This document shows, piece by piece, positions 1-5,745 of a DNA stretch of 10,327 bases (positions within the stretch are counted from its first letter, which is position 1; each line of letters starts with the position of its first letter). A program made the position numbers and the translations under genes. The notes under the pieces are model-generated. The model saw nothing but the letters and a program-made list of their open reading frames with translations. It was not told the DNA's origin and did no database searches. Location: assembly GCA_030619415.1 (NCBI GenBank), contig JAUXBM010000036.1, positions 1 through 10,327 of the forward strand, given 5' to 3'. The stretch comes from Chlorobiota bacterium (lineage in GTDB: Bacteria > Bacteroidota > Bacteroidia > Bacteroidales > F082).

Positions 1-1002
1 AATGGTGTTGAAGGTCCTGCTGCCTGTGGGTTGCTGGGATTTGCACTTGGCGACTCACAATACGCCGACAAGGTGATTGTAGTAACCGACAACCTGGTTC
101 CGTTTCCATGCATCCCCTGGCAAATTCATGGCAATTATGTCGACTATGTGGTTAAGGTGGATAAAGTCGGTTTGCCCGAAAGGATCATTTCCGGCACCAC
201 CCAGATCACAAAAAGCCCTGACCGGCTTTTAATCGCGGAGATAACCTCCAAATTTTGTGAAGCTGCGGGCCTGATTTATGATGGCTTTTCATACCAGGCA
301 GGTGCAGGCGGAACAGCTTTATCGATAGGTAATTATTTCGGCGATATCTTACGGAAGAATAATTGGAAAGCCCGGTTTGTACGCGCCGGCAGCAACAAAT
401 ACCCCGTTGAAATGCTCGAAGATGGTCTGATTGATTACATCCTCGATGGACAAACTTTTGACCTGGATGGTGTCCGCTCCATGCGTGAAAATCCAAACCA
501 CATCAACACCTCCCCTTTTACCTCATACAATTACCACGGAAAAGGCAACTTTGCATCGATGATTGATGTTGTTATTCTTGGTGCAACAGAGGTGGATGTG
601 AAGTTCAACGCCAATGTGGTTACCCATTCCGACGGTTACATGTTGCATGGGATTGGCGGCTGGCAAAACTGCCTGTTTTCAAAATGCACCATCTTACCGA
701 TACCACTTTTCCGCGATCGCATTCCGGTAATCCGCGATGAAGTGACTACGTTATGTGGCCCCGGTGAATTGATTGATGTTATTGTAACTGAAAGGGGTAT
801 CGCCATTAACCCGCTCAGGCAGGATTTGATTGACAAAACCAGAAACTCAGGCTTGCCCATCAAAACCATTGAACAATTAAAAGATGAGGGAGAAGCCATT
901 TGCGGAAAACCTGAAAAAGTGGTGCTGGATGATGAGTTTGTTGCCGCAATTAAATGGGTGGATGGTACAGTGATTGATGCCGTGAGAAAAGTACCTTCCT
1001 AG
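1..1002 (+). CDS. citF: Citrate lyase alpha subunit (citrate:acetyl-ACP transferase), 5'-truncated
   Basis: The reading frame is open from base 1, so the gene starts upstream of the window; the first TTG/ATG-like codons inside are internal. 333 residues are visible out of about 510 usual for CitF, so roughly the N-terminal third is missing. The family exchanges the acetyl group of the acetylated acyl-carrier subunit (CitD) for citrate, and CitE then cleaves citryl-ACP to oxaloacetate, regenerating acetyl-ACP. It works in the cytoplasm during anaerobic citrate breakdown. Recognition rests on family-like stretches: VIVVTDNLVPFP, DGFSYQAGAGGTALS, the NPNHI segment, VDVKFNANVVTHSDG, VTTLCGPGELIDVIVTERGI followed by AINPLR, and the C-terminal DGTVIDAVRKV, which matches where CitF proteins normally end. 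The 3' end is therefore native. CitD, CitE and CitC are not in the window and would be expected upstream. A palindromic repeat begins on the last base of the TAG stop codon. Confidence 0.93.
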   Translation, partial: NGVEGPAACGLLGFALGDSQYADKVIVVTDNLVPFPCIPWQIHGNYVDYVVKVDKVGLPERIISGTTQITKSPDRLLIAEITSKFCEAAGLIYDGFSYQAGAGGTALSIGNYFGDILRKNNWKARFVRAGSNKYPVEMLEDGLIDYILDGQTFDLDGVRSMRENPNHINTSPFTSYNYHGKGNFASMIDVVILGATEVDVKFNANVVTHSDGYMLHGIGGWQNCLFSKCTILPIPLFRDRIPVIRDEVTTLCGPGELIDVIVTERGIAINPLRQDLIDKTRNSGLPIKTIEQLKDEGEAICGKPEKVVLDDEFVAAIKWVDGTVIDAVRKVPS

Positions 1003-1014
1003 ACCTGCCAGGTC
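1002..1014. repeat. Palindrome family A, copy 1
   Basis: GACCTGCCAGGTC is a perfect 13-bp palindrome around a central C. It starts on the G of the citF TAG stop. Two further copies lie at 1042-1054 and 1228-1240. Confidence 0.8.
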
Positions 1015-1041
1015 GAAAGCGTAGGCCAGCGTGAGAGTCAG

Positions 1042-1054
1042 CACCTGTCAGGTC
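1042..1054. repeat. Palindrome family A, copy 2
   Basis: CACCTGTCAGGTC differs from copy 1 at two positions, the outer base and the central base. The 11-bp core ACCTGTCAGGT is still self-complementary. Like the other two copies it is followed by a G. Confidence 0.75.
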
Positions 1055-1090
1055 GAAAAAAATTAAGGCTGTGACTTAATCATGAATTTA

Positions 1091-1110
1091 GCGCAAGCGT
1101 CCACTTGTGC
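1091..1110. repeat. Imperfect palindrome family B, copy 1
   Basis: GCGCAAGCGTCCACTTGTGC is an imperfect palindrome on its own. It is also the reverse complement of copy 2 at 1161-1180 with 19 of 20 bases matching, so the pair could form a larger cruciform with a 50-bp spacer. Confidence 0.75.
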
Positions 1111-1160
1111 TAATTGAAAAAAATATTGGCATAAGAGCCAGCAGCAATTGGGAAGACTGG

Positions 1161-1180
1161 GCACAAGCGGACGCTTGCGC
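1161..1180. repeat. Imperfect palindrome family B, copy 2
   Basis: GCACAAGCGGACGCTTGCGC is the inverted partner of 1091-1110. A degenerate partial third copy, GCGGATGCTTGTGC, follows at 1193-1206, and both are followed by CATT. Confidence 0.75.
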
Positions 1181-1192
1181 CATTGGAGTTGT

Positions 1193-1206
1193 GCGGATGC
1201 TTGTGC
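1193..1206. repeat. Palindrome family B, partial copy 3
   Basis: GCGGATGCTTGTGC matches the right-hand 14 bases of copy 2 (GCGGACGCTTGCGC) at 12 positions. The left arm is missing or diverged. Confidence 0.5.
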
Positions 1207-1227
1207 CATTTAAGACGTGCCTTCTCA

Positions 1228-1240
1228 GACCTGTCAGGTC
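1228..1240. repeat. Palindrome family A, copy 3
   Basis: GACCTGTCAGGTC is a perfect palindrome around a central T and differs from copy 1 only at that base. Family A copies bracket the family B copies. The whole 1003-1330 spacer lies between two convergent genes, and apart from these repeats and a weak stem at 1298-1320 I see nothing in it. Confidence 0.8.
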
Positions 1241-1297
1241 GGGATCCCTCGGCTGGGGATTCACTGAGCGCAATCATTTGGGAACTCCCCCGACTTT

Positions 1298-1320
1298 GTT
1301 TCAAGGTGGATGCTTGAAGC
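1298..1320 (-). other. Stem-loop downstream of the lipoprotein gene, possible weak terminator
   Basis: GTTTCAAG (1298-1305) pairs with CTTGAAGC (1313-1320), one G-T pair included, around a 7-nt loop. It lies 10 nt past the stop codon of the minus-strand lipoprotein gene. No T-run follows on either strand, so a classical intrinsic terminator is not supported. Confidence 0.35.
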
Positions 1321-1330
1321 GGATGGTCTC

Positions 1331-1804
1331 CTATACTCCCCGAAGTGCATTTTGTTTTTGCTCAATCTTGCGATTGATTTCATTGTACCTTTCCTGGCAA
1401 ACCACATCTTCCGAACATTCAACAAACCCGAACCATTCATTGACCCAACTTGAATACTCGCGGGATAGTTTATTATAATCCTGCGCAAAGTCCAGGTCAG
1501 CCGTATTGGTAGTAAACTTTTCCAACAACTCAATGTAATCCATCGCCCAGTCTTCATATTTATCGAGAAACTCAGCACAGCTCTCTGCCTTTTTAACTTC
1601 TGCTGCATCTTTATCCTCAGCAGCAGCGGCATTTTCACCGGCCATCGCAGCTTCTTCCACCCCTCCTTCAGTCGCAACGGCCGTTTCCTCAGTTTGAGCC
1701 GCTTTATTGGCACTGGTACTTTGTGCTTCTTTTTCTGCACCACCGCCACAACAGGAAGACAGGATAAATAAGCTTAATGTTAAAATGTAAACAACTCTTT
1801 TCAT
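1331..1804 (-). CDS. Small Ala/Glu-rich lipoprotein of unknown function
   Basis: 157 residues. The N-terminus is a short type II signal sequence: a Lys-Arg start, a hydrophobic stretch at about 4-15, and a lipobox L15-S16-S17-C18. Lipidation at Cys18 and export across the inner membrane are therefore likely. Residues 20-72 form a low-complexity Ala/Glu/Lys linker. Residues 74-157 form a compact, probably helical domain with Cys76, Cys130 and Cys136 and a SCAEFLDKYEDWAMDYIELL opening. This opening resembles small uncharacterised Bacteroidota lipoproteins, possibly the DUF6591 group, though that assignment is from memory and unverified. The gene starts 12 nt after the stop of the DUF2279-type gene on the same strand, so the two are probably co-transcribed. 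No Shine-Dalgarno sequence precedes the ATG, which is usual for this phylum. The linker coding region is GC- and repeat-biased, which creates long false reading frames on both strands. Function is unknown. Confidence 0.8.
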   Translation of the reverse strand: MKRVVYILTLSLFILSSCCGGGAEKEAQSTSANKAAQTEETAVATEGGVEEAAMAGENAAAAEDKDAAEVKKAESCAEFLDKYEDWAMDYIELLEKFTTNTADLDFAQDYNKLSREYSSWVNEWFGFVECSEDVVCQERYNEINRKIEQKQNALRGV

Positions 1805-1816
1805 AATAAATTGATT

Positions 1817-2746
1817 TTAAAAATAAATCCAATGGCCAACAAATCCATCCTGGCTATTGTATTCCAGGGTTGGGAAAGGAAGCTTTACAAAACTCAACAA
1901 CTTAAATGTAAACTTCAAAAAGCCGGAATTGGTCTTAATTTTTGTCCAGTCAATATCCATTGATAAGTAATATTGGCTCACCCTGTCAAAATGTGGTAAA
2001 GGATTTCCGTCATCATCAAATTCGGGGTTCGATTCCGGCCCCAGCATTCCCTTGGCTCCATACCCCGCAGCAACATTTATCCATCCGGGAAACCGTGACT
2101 CTTTTTTCATAAAGGATTTTATATTTAGCGAGAGCCAGTAAGTATGCCCGTTGTAATCTTTTAATATTCTCTGGCTGGTAGTTTCTCCAAGCTGCTCAGG
2201 ACGGTATTGTGCATATTCGGTGGGATGGTATCCAAACTTCATCATTATGCGCTGTTCTTCCCAAAACAAGTTTTGGGTTACAGAAAGTCCGGCGCCCAGC
2301 CCGTTTGCTATAAGGTCGGAATATGAAGCCCCATATTCTGCAGAAAATCCATCAAGAATCTCAATAACAGTCAGTGAGCCAAACCCGATTAGCCCACCAT
2401 ACCATGCTGCCTTTTTATTGCTAACCCCTGCCCATCTCAACATCCAATAACCATAGTTAGAAAAAGTGTAAGCAGTTTGGGCATGGCCGATCTTGTCAAC
2501 ACCTCGCCAATACCGGCTATCATCAATAAAGTGAAAACTGCTTGATGGACTGTCTTTATACCATGCGAAATAGAGTGTTGTTAAGGTGGCAGCATAAGTT
2601 ACTGTTGTGGCAATAATAACAGTGTTCAATCTTTTCCGATGGATCGTATCAGGATATATTGTGTATTGGGAAAAAGATGTTTGCGTAATGAGCACAAACA
2701 CAATGAACAACAAAACGGCTTTTATGTTTTTACAGTAGTTGAACAA
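1817..2746 (-). CDS. DUF2279 (YfiM-like) exported envelope protein
   Basis: 309 residues. Residues 1-26 look like a signal peptide ending in TSFSQ, so the protein is probably exported to the envelope. A second hydrophobic stretch, about 41-62, may be a membrane segment. The core has the DUF2279 pattern: W80-R-G-V-D84-K85-I-G87-H88, then E129 and D132-G133, a S141/S143-D144 pair, and ANGLGAG at 147-153. The C-terminal part (about 200-309) has alternating polar and aromatic residues, which could be beta strands, but no barrel can be shown from sequence alone. E. coli YfiM, a much shorter relative, is a predicted lipoprotein without a firmly known role. A promoter-like element lies just upstream at 2772-2804, and the lipoprotein gene follows after 12 nt. 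The family assignment is reasonably sure; no function can be assigned. Confidence 0.8.
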   Translation of the reverse strand: MFNYCKNIKAVLLFIVFVLITQTSFSQYTIYPDTIHRKRLNTVIIATTVTYAATLTTLYFAWYKDSPSSSFHFIDDSRYWRGVDKIGHAQTAYTFSNYGYWMLRWAGVSNKKAAWYGGLIGFGSLTVIEILDGFSAEYGASYSDLIANGLGAGLSVTQNLFWEEQRIMMKFGYHPTEYAQYRPEQLGETTSQRILKDYNGHTYWLSLNIKSFMKKESRFPGWINVAAGYGAKGMLGPESNPEFDDDGNPLPHFDRVSQYYLSMDIDWTKIKTNSGFLKFTFKLLSFVKLPFPTLEYNSQDGFVGHWIYF

Positions 2747-2771
2747 GTTTACTTGAATTCAGAAATCAATT

Positions 2772-2804
2772 CAAAGATAATTTTTGTTTTCAGGCGATAG
2801 ACAA
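2772..2804 (-). promoter_or_regulatory. Bacteroidota-type promoter before the DUF2279 gene
   Basis: Read on the minus strand, TATCTTTG (2779 to 2772) is an exact match to the TAnnTTTG -7 element, and a TTG (2804 to 2802) lies 22 bp upstream as a -33 element. Transcription would begin near 2765, giving a leader of about 20 nt to the ATG at 2746. It sits between mltG and the DUF2279 gene, so the downstream pair can probably be expressed independently. Confidence 0.6.
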
Positions 2805-2834
2805 CAACAAACAAATTAAAAAAAGATTGTCTAT
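2797..2834. repeat. 8-bp inverted repeat over the mltG stop codon
   Basis: ATAGACAA (2797-2804) and TTGTCTAT (2827-2834) are perfect inverted repeats separated by 22 bp of A/T-rich sequence. One arm covers the mltG TAG stop; the other covers the -33 element of the DUF2279 promoter. It could be an operator or an mRNA stem closing mltG. No T-run follows directly. Confidence 0.5.
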
Positions 2835-3919
2835 TTATAAATACCTCTTTCGTCTAAAGCCTTTTGGTACCTTCGTGCATTTTTCCTGTGCTCAGCATTG
2901 GTCACGGCAAAAGCATGATAACCTGAAAGATCGTCCCTGGCGCAGAAAAACATATTAGCGGTCTTGTCATAATTAAGCACAGCATCTATCGATGAAATCG
3001 AAGGAATGCAAATCGGCCCGGGTGGTAAGCCAAGATGTTTATAGGTATTGTAGGGCGATTCAAAGTCTTTGTGCTTATTCAGTACCCTCCTGATATTAAA
3101 ATCGCCAATTGCATAAACCACAGTCGGGTCGGCCTGCAATCGCCATTTCGAAACAAGTCGATTGACATAAACCCCTGCAATCATTGGCTTTTCATCGTTC
3201 TTGTTAGTTTCCTTTTCAACGATAGAAGCGAGGGTAATTACTTCTTCTTTTGTCATCCTCATGCCTGCTGCTTTTTCAAGCCTGCCGGTATTCCAGAATT
3301 TTTTATTCTCTTCGAACATCCTGTCCACAAAATCTTCCGCGGATGTATTCCACCAAAACTCGTAAGTGTTTGGGATGAAGATGCCCTTCAGGTTGGCTGA
3401 GTCAACACTTTTATCATTTAAAAACGTGGGCGACTTGAGTAGCCCGGCAATTGATGAGGAGTCGGCTTCAATTTGCAAACCCACTTTTCCGGCAAGCTGG
3501 TAAATATTCCGGTCATTGTTGAAAACAACATTTACCGGTGTTTGGCTTCCACTGCGAAGCAGGTTGATGAGTTCGTTATTATTTAAACCGTTTTTAATGA
3601 CATACCTGCCGGGAAGAATCCTGGACGGGTAATTCTTTTTCTCGGCCCACCATTCAAAATTCTGTCGATGAATAATCAATCCGTTGCTATAAAGGATCAG
3701 TTTTACATCTTCAAAATCAGAGCCGGTTGGAATATAAATTGAAATTTCTTTTCCTTCCGGAGTCCAGACATTGGGATTAAAGACCAGTTTGTATAAGTAA
3801 TATCCTCCGGCTGAAAGTGCCAGAATAATTATAAAAAGAAGCCAAATTAAAAAACGCATAAAGATGTTTTTCTTCTTCTTTTTTCGTGGTGCTCCGTAAG
3901 CTGAGTGATAATATGCCAT
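2831..3919 (-). CDS. mltG: Endolytic murein transglycosylase MltG (YceG-like)
   Basis: 362 residues, the usual size for this family. MltG is an inner-membrane lytic transglycosylase that cuts nascent peptidoglycan strands and is thought to set glycan length. The N-terminus is cytoplasmic with a basic cluster R12-K17, followed by one membrane segment at about 20-44, so the catalytic domain faces the periplasm. The YceG domain shows IPNTYEFWW (182-190), the catalytic stretch LASIVEKET (230-238) with E235 equivalent to E. coli Glu218, the N253-R-L then LQADPTVVYA block (261-270), and SPYNTYKHLGLPPGPI (288-303). The start is chosen because it gives a positive-inside N-terminus; Met21 would remove the basic anchor. 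The gene starts 9 nt after the GNAT gene on the same strand, and dapF, another peptidoglycan gene, lies upstream on that strand. The Lys run is encoded by a nearly pure purine tract. Confidence 0.95.
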   Translation of the reverse strand: MAYYHSAYGAPRKKKKKNIFMRFLIWLLFIIILALSAGGYYLYKLVFNPNVWTPEGKEISIYIPTGSDFEDVKLILYSNGLIIHRQNFEWWAEKKNYPSRILPGRYVIKNGLNNNELINLLRSGSQTPVNVVFNNDRNIYQLAGKVGLQIEADSSSIAGLLKSPTFLNDKSVDSANLKGIFIPNTYEFWWNTSAEDFVDRMFEENKKFWNTGRLEKAAGMRMTKEEVITLASIVEKETNKNDEKPMIAGVYVNRLVSKWRLQADPTVVYAIGDFNIRRVLNKHKDFESPYNTYKHLGLPPGPICIPSISSIDAVLNYDKTANMFFCARDDLSGYHAFAVTNAEHRKNARRYQKALDERGIYK

Positions 3920-3928
3920 CCTATCAAA

Positions 3929-4456
3929 TTATACCGTATTTAACAGTTGAAGGAGAATTTCATCTGTCCAGCCTTCAGGCCTTTTATTCCATTCCTTTTT
4001 AGTTCCCACTATTCTAAATCCTTTGTTTCTAAATAGTTTCAGACTAACTTCGTTATTCTCTTCAATATTGCAATACAGCTGGTGAAGTCCCAAATACCCG
4101 AAAGTATAATCGATTATAATATCGAGGGCTGTACCGGCAATTCCCTTTTTTCGTTCACCTTCAATCACCATTATACCGATTCCTGCCCTCCGATGTTGCG
4201 GTTCGAAGTCAAAAAGATCGGCAGCACCCATCATAATTTTACCATCACCATCCTCTTTCTCGATAATAAAGCGCACTTGTTTGGTAACAAAAATGTCTTT
4301 ATCTGCCAGCATGACAAACTGTTCCAGGTCGAAGCGTGAGAAGGGAGTGAGTGTATTGCTCACCTTCCAGAGTTTATGGTCATTTTCCATTCGGTACAGG
4401 AAATCCACGTCTTCGGGTTCGGGGGCACGAAGGGATATGTTGTTTTTTTGAAGCAT
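3929..4456 (-). CDS. GNAT-family N-acetyltransferase (RimJ/SpeG-like)
   Basis: 175 residues covering one complete Gcn5-related acetyltransferase domain. Members transfer acetyl from acetyl-CoA to an amine on a small molecule or protein. The opening NISLRAPEPEDVDFLYRMEND is typical of the RimJ/RimL and SpeG branch. The acetyl-CoA pyrophosphate loop is R102-K-K-G105-I-A107, preceded by the strand GIGIMV (92-97). The C-terminal half shows the usual LYCNIEENNEVSLKLFRNKGF segment split here as LYCNIEENN (127-135) and SLKLFRNKGF (138-147). The substrate cannot be read from sequence; spermidine and ribosomal-protein N-termini are both known in this branch. It is the first gene of a unit with mltG (9-nt gap), and a promoter-like element sits immediately upstream at 4473-4502. 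The linkage to mltG does not by itself indicate a cell-wall role. Confidence 0.9.
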   Translation of the reverse strand: MLQKNNISLRAPEPEDVDFLYRMENDHKLWKVSNTLTPFSRFDLEQFVMLADKDIFVTKQVRFIIEKEDGDGKIMMGAADLFDFEPQHRRAGIGIMVIEGERKKGIAGTALDIIIDYTFGYLGLHQLYCNIEENNEVSLKLFRNKGFRIVGTKKEWNKRPEGWTDEILLQLLNTV

Positions 4457-4472
4457 TCGTCTTTCGCAGATG

Positions 4473-4502
4473 CAAAAATAATGAGTTTACAGGAAAAAGC
4501 AA
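4473..4502 (-). promoter_or_regulatory. Bacteroidota-type promoter before the GNAT-mltG unit
   Basis: On the minus strand, TATTTTTG (4480 to 4473) fits the TAnnTTTG -7 element exactly. TTG (4502 to 4500) lies 19 bp upstream, the spacing usual for the phylum's primary sigma factor. The start site would fall near 4466, leaving a short leader of about 10 nt before the ATG at 4456. Confidence 0.6.
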
Positions 4503-4576
4503 TTTAACGGGGTTTATGTATGTGACTTTAGTATTCTTCCTGCAAAGTTTCCCTTGTTAATAATTGATAAATCTAA

Positions 4577-4602
4577 AGGCTAAATTCGAAACGACTTGGT
4601 GG
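4577..4602 (+). repeat. REP-like hairpin unit 1, degenerate
   Basis: This copy has the same order and length as unit 3: left arm AGGCTAAATT, loop CGAAAC, right arm GACTTGGTGG. Pairing is damaged, with three of ten positions unable to pair. It matches unit 3 best in GCTAA-TTCGA and ACTT. Confidence 0.55.
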
Positions 4603-4619
4603 GTTATCTTGCCAACAAA

Positions 4620-4645
4620 CCGTTGACTTGCCTTGAAGTCAGCGG
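4620..4645 (-). repeat. REP-like hairpin unit 2, inverted
   Basis: CCGTTGACTT (4620-4629) pairs with AAGTCAGCGG (4636-4645) over ten pairs including one G-T, with loop GCCTTG. It matches the reverse complement of unit 3 at 20 of 26 bases. Four of the six differences are two compensatory base-pair swaps in the stem. Confidence 0.75.
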
Positions 4646-4676
4646 ATTGAAAAATGTTTCCTTTTAAGTTTTCGAG

Positions 4677-4702
4677 CCGCTAAGTTCGAGGCAACTTAGC
4701 GG
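4677..4702 (+). repeat. REP-like hairpin unit 3
   Basis: CCGCTAAGTT (4677-4686) and AACTTAGCGG (4693-4702) form a perfect 10-bp stem around the loop CGAGGC. It is the best preserved of the three units. Centre-to-centre distances are 43 bp (units 1-2) and 57 bp (units 2-3). Confidence 0.8.
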
Positions 4703-4748
4703 GTCTGCTACCTCAATTAACAATCGACAATAGTCAGCAGTCATCATG

Positions 4749-4820
4749 CACCAACTACACCAATTACAACAACTACAACAATTGCAACCCTTGCACCAAT
4801 TACAACTACTGCAACCACCT
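4749..4820. repeat. Degenerate 9-bp tandem repeat, eight units
   Basis: Eight consecutive nonamers can be read in one phase: CACCAACTA, CACCAATTA, CAACAACTA, CAACAATTG, CAACCCTTG, CACCAATTA, CAACTACTG, CAACCACCT. The consensus is about CAMCAAYTA. It lies between dapF and the GNAT gene and is not in a credible reading frame. Confidence 0.8.
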
Positions 4821-4856
4821 TGTACGTGACTCAAATAGGTTGACCAAAAATTCCCC

Positions 4857-4912
4857 GACCTGCCAGCATCTGTTTACTCTCTGGCGTTCGCAACCAGGCA
4901 AGCTTGCAGGTC
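4857..4912. repeat. Inverted-repeat element with GACCTGC ends
   Basis: GACCTGC (4857-4863) and GCAGGTC (4906-4912) bound a 56-bp segment. The left end, GACCTGCCAG, matches the first ten bases of palindrome family A at 1002-1014. A smaller CTGG/CCAG pair lies inside at 4881-4897. It may be an expanded or recombined copy of that family. Confidence 0.5.
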
Positions 4913-4921
4913 TACCCACGA

Positions 4922-4956
4922 CAACCCGAAACTCGAAACCCGAATCCCGCAACCCG
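4922..4956. repeat. 7-bp tandem repeat, five units, abutting the dapF stop
   Basis: Five heptamers in phase: CAACCCG, AAACTCG, AAACCCG, AATCCCG, CAACCCG. The array ends at 4956 and the dapF stop codon (minus strand TGA) begins at 4957-4959. It would be the first transcribed sequence after dapF. The rest of the 4457-4956 spacer holds no gene that I can support. Confidence 0.75.
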
Positions 4957-5745
4957 TCAAACCTCAATCTCCCCCTCAAAAACCAACTCAGCAGGCCCAC
5001 TAAGCCAGACTGATTTAAAGGCCTCTATTTCATTTATAAAATCAACCCGAAACTCACCGCCGGTAGTATGAATTTGAAAATCCTTTTTGCCGGTTTCAAG
5101 AAAAGCAGCAATGGCCGAAGCGGTCACACCCGTTCCGCACGATAGTGTTTCATCCTCCACTCCCCGTTCGTAGGTACGCACAAAAATCCTATCCTCAGAA
5201 ATTTCAACAAAATTCACATTCGTTCCTTCCGGGGAAAAACGTTCGCTGTATCGTGTTTTTCTACCTTCGGTTACTACATCAATTTCGGCAACTTTATCCA
5301 CAAACTCAACATAATGCGGTGAGCCGGTATCCAGGAAATAAAACGTTGAATCTTTTTCCACTTCTGTAACATCACCCATCGAAAGGGAAACATCAAACAC
5401 TTTTCCTTTTTCAATTTCCTCATTGATCACTGCCCGGTGATTGCCATCGAATGCTTTGAAAACCATCTTTTCACCTGCAATATTTTTCATGTAAGCGAAA
5501 GCAGCAATGCACCTTCCCCCGTTTCCACACATGCTCGATAAATGGCCGTCAGCATTGTAGTAAACCATTTCAAAATCAAGGTCAGTAGCTTCTTTCAGAA
5601 TCATCACACCATCTGCACCAATGCCAAAATGACGGTCGCATAATTTCCTGATCTGCCCTGAAGAAAATTCACAGGTATTTTTCCTGTCATCAATAAGCAC
5701 AAAATCATTGCCGTTGCCCTGAAATTTGCAGAACTCAATCTTCAT
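4957..5745 (-). CDS. dapF: Diaminopimelate epimerase
   Basis: 262 residues, normal length. The enzyme interconverts LL- and meso-diaminopimelate in the cytoplasm without a cofactor, supplying lysine synthesis and peptidoglycan cross-links. The two catalytic cysteines are both present in their signatures: Cys73 in SMCGNGGRC (71-79) and Cys203 in LSCGTGVTASA (201-211). Other family marks are the N-terminal FQGNGNDFVLID (8-19), FGIGADG (40-46), YNADG (63-67), DTGSPHYV (139-146), EGTNVNFVE (173-181) and YERGVEDET (192-200). The ATG at 5745 is well placed because the family normally begins within ten residues of the GNGND motif. It is divergent from the htrA-like gene across a 228-bp spacer. A perfect minus-strand TAnnTTTG (TACTTTTG, 5928 to 5921) and a near match (TTACTTTG, 5778 to 5771) occur there, but neither has a convincing -33 partner. 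Downstream is the repeat-dense spacer. Confidence 0.97.
   Translation of the reverse strand: MKIEFCKFQGNGNDFVLIDDRKNTCEFSSGQIRKLCDRHFGIGADGVMILKEATDLDFEMVYYNADGHLSSMCGNGGRCIAAFAYMKNIAGEKMVFKAFDGNHRAVINEEIEKGKVFDVSLSMGDVTEVEKDSTFYFLDTGSPHYVEFVDKVAEIDVVTEGRKTRYSERFSPEGTNVNFVEISEDRIFVRTYERGVEDETLSCGTGVTASAIAAFLETGKKDFQIHTTGGEFRVDFINEIEAFKSVWLSGPAELVFEGEIEV

Noticed and set aside
1107..1478. 123-codon plus-strand reading frame overlapping the lipoprotein gene and the palindromes
   Set aside because: It runs through the palindromic repeats and is antisense to a lipoprotein gene with a clear signal peptide; its translation shows no domain-like pattern.
1261..1749. 162-codon Lys/Arg-rich minus-strand frame
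   Set aside because: It is the frame-shifted shadow of the Ala/Glu-rich linker of the lipoprotein gene; the composition is explained by that linker.
3863..3889. Purine-rich Lys-coding tract in mltG as a phase-variation switch
   Set aside because: The tract is interrupted by G every few bases, the longest A-run is short, and the reading frame is intact; slippage is possible but unsupported.
4577..4702. CRISPR-like array
   Set aside because: The units alternate in orientation, differ in sequence, and the spacers are of unequal length; there are no cas genes.
4806..5000. 64-codon minus-strand frame through the tandem repeats
   Set aside because: It is generated by the 7-bp repeat array and the end of dapF, and no start signal or conserved motif is visible.
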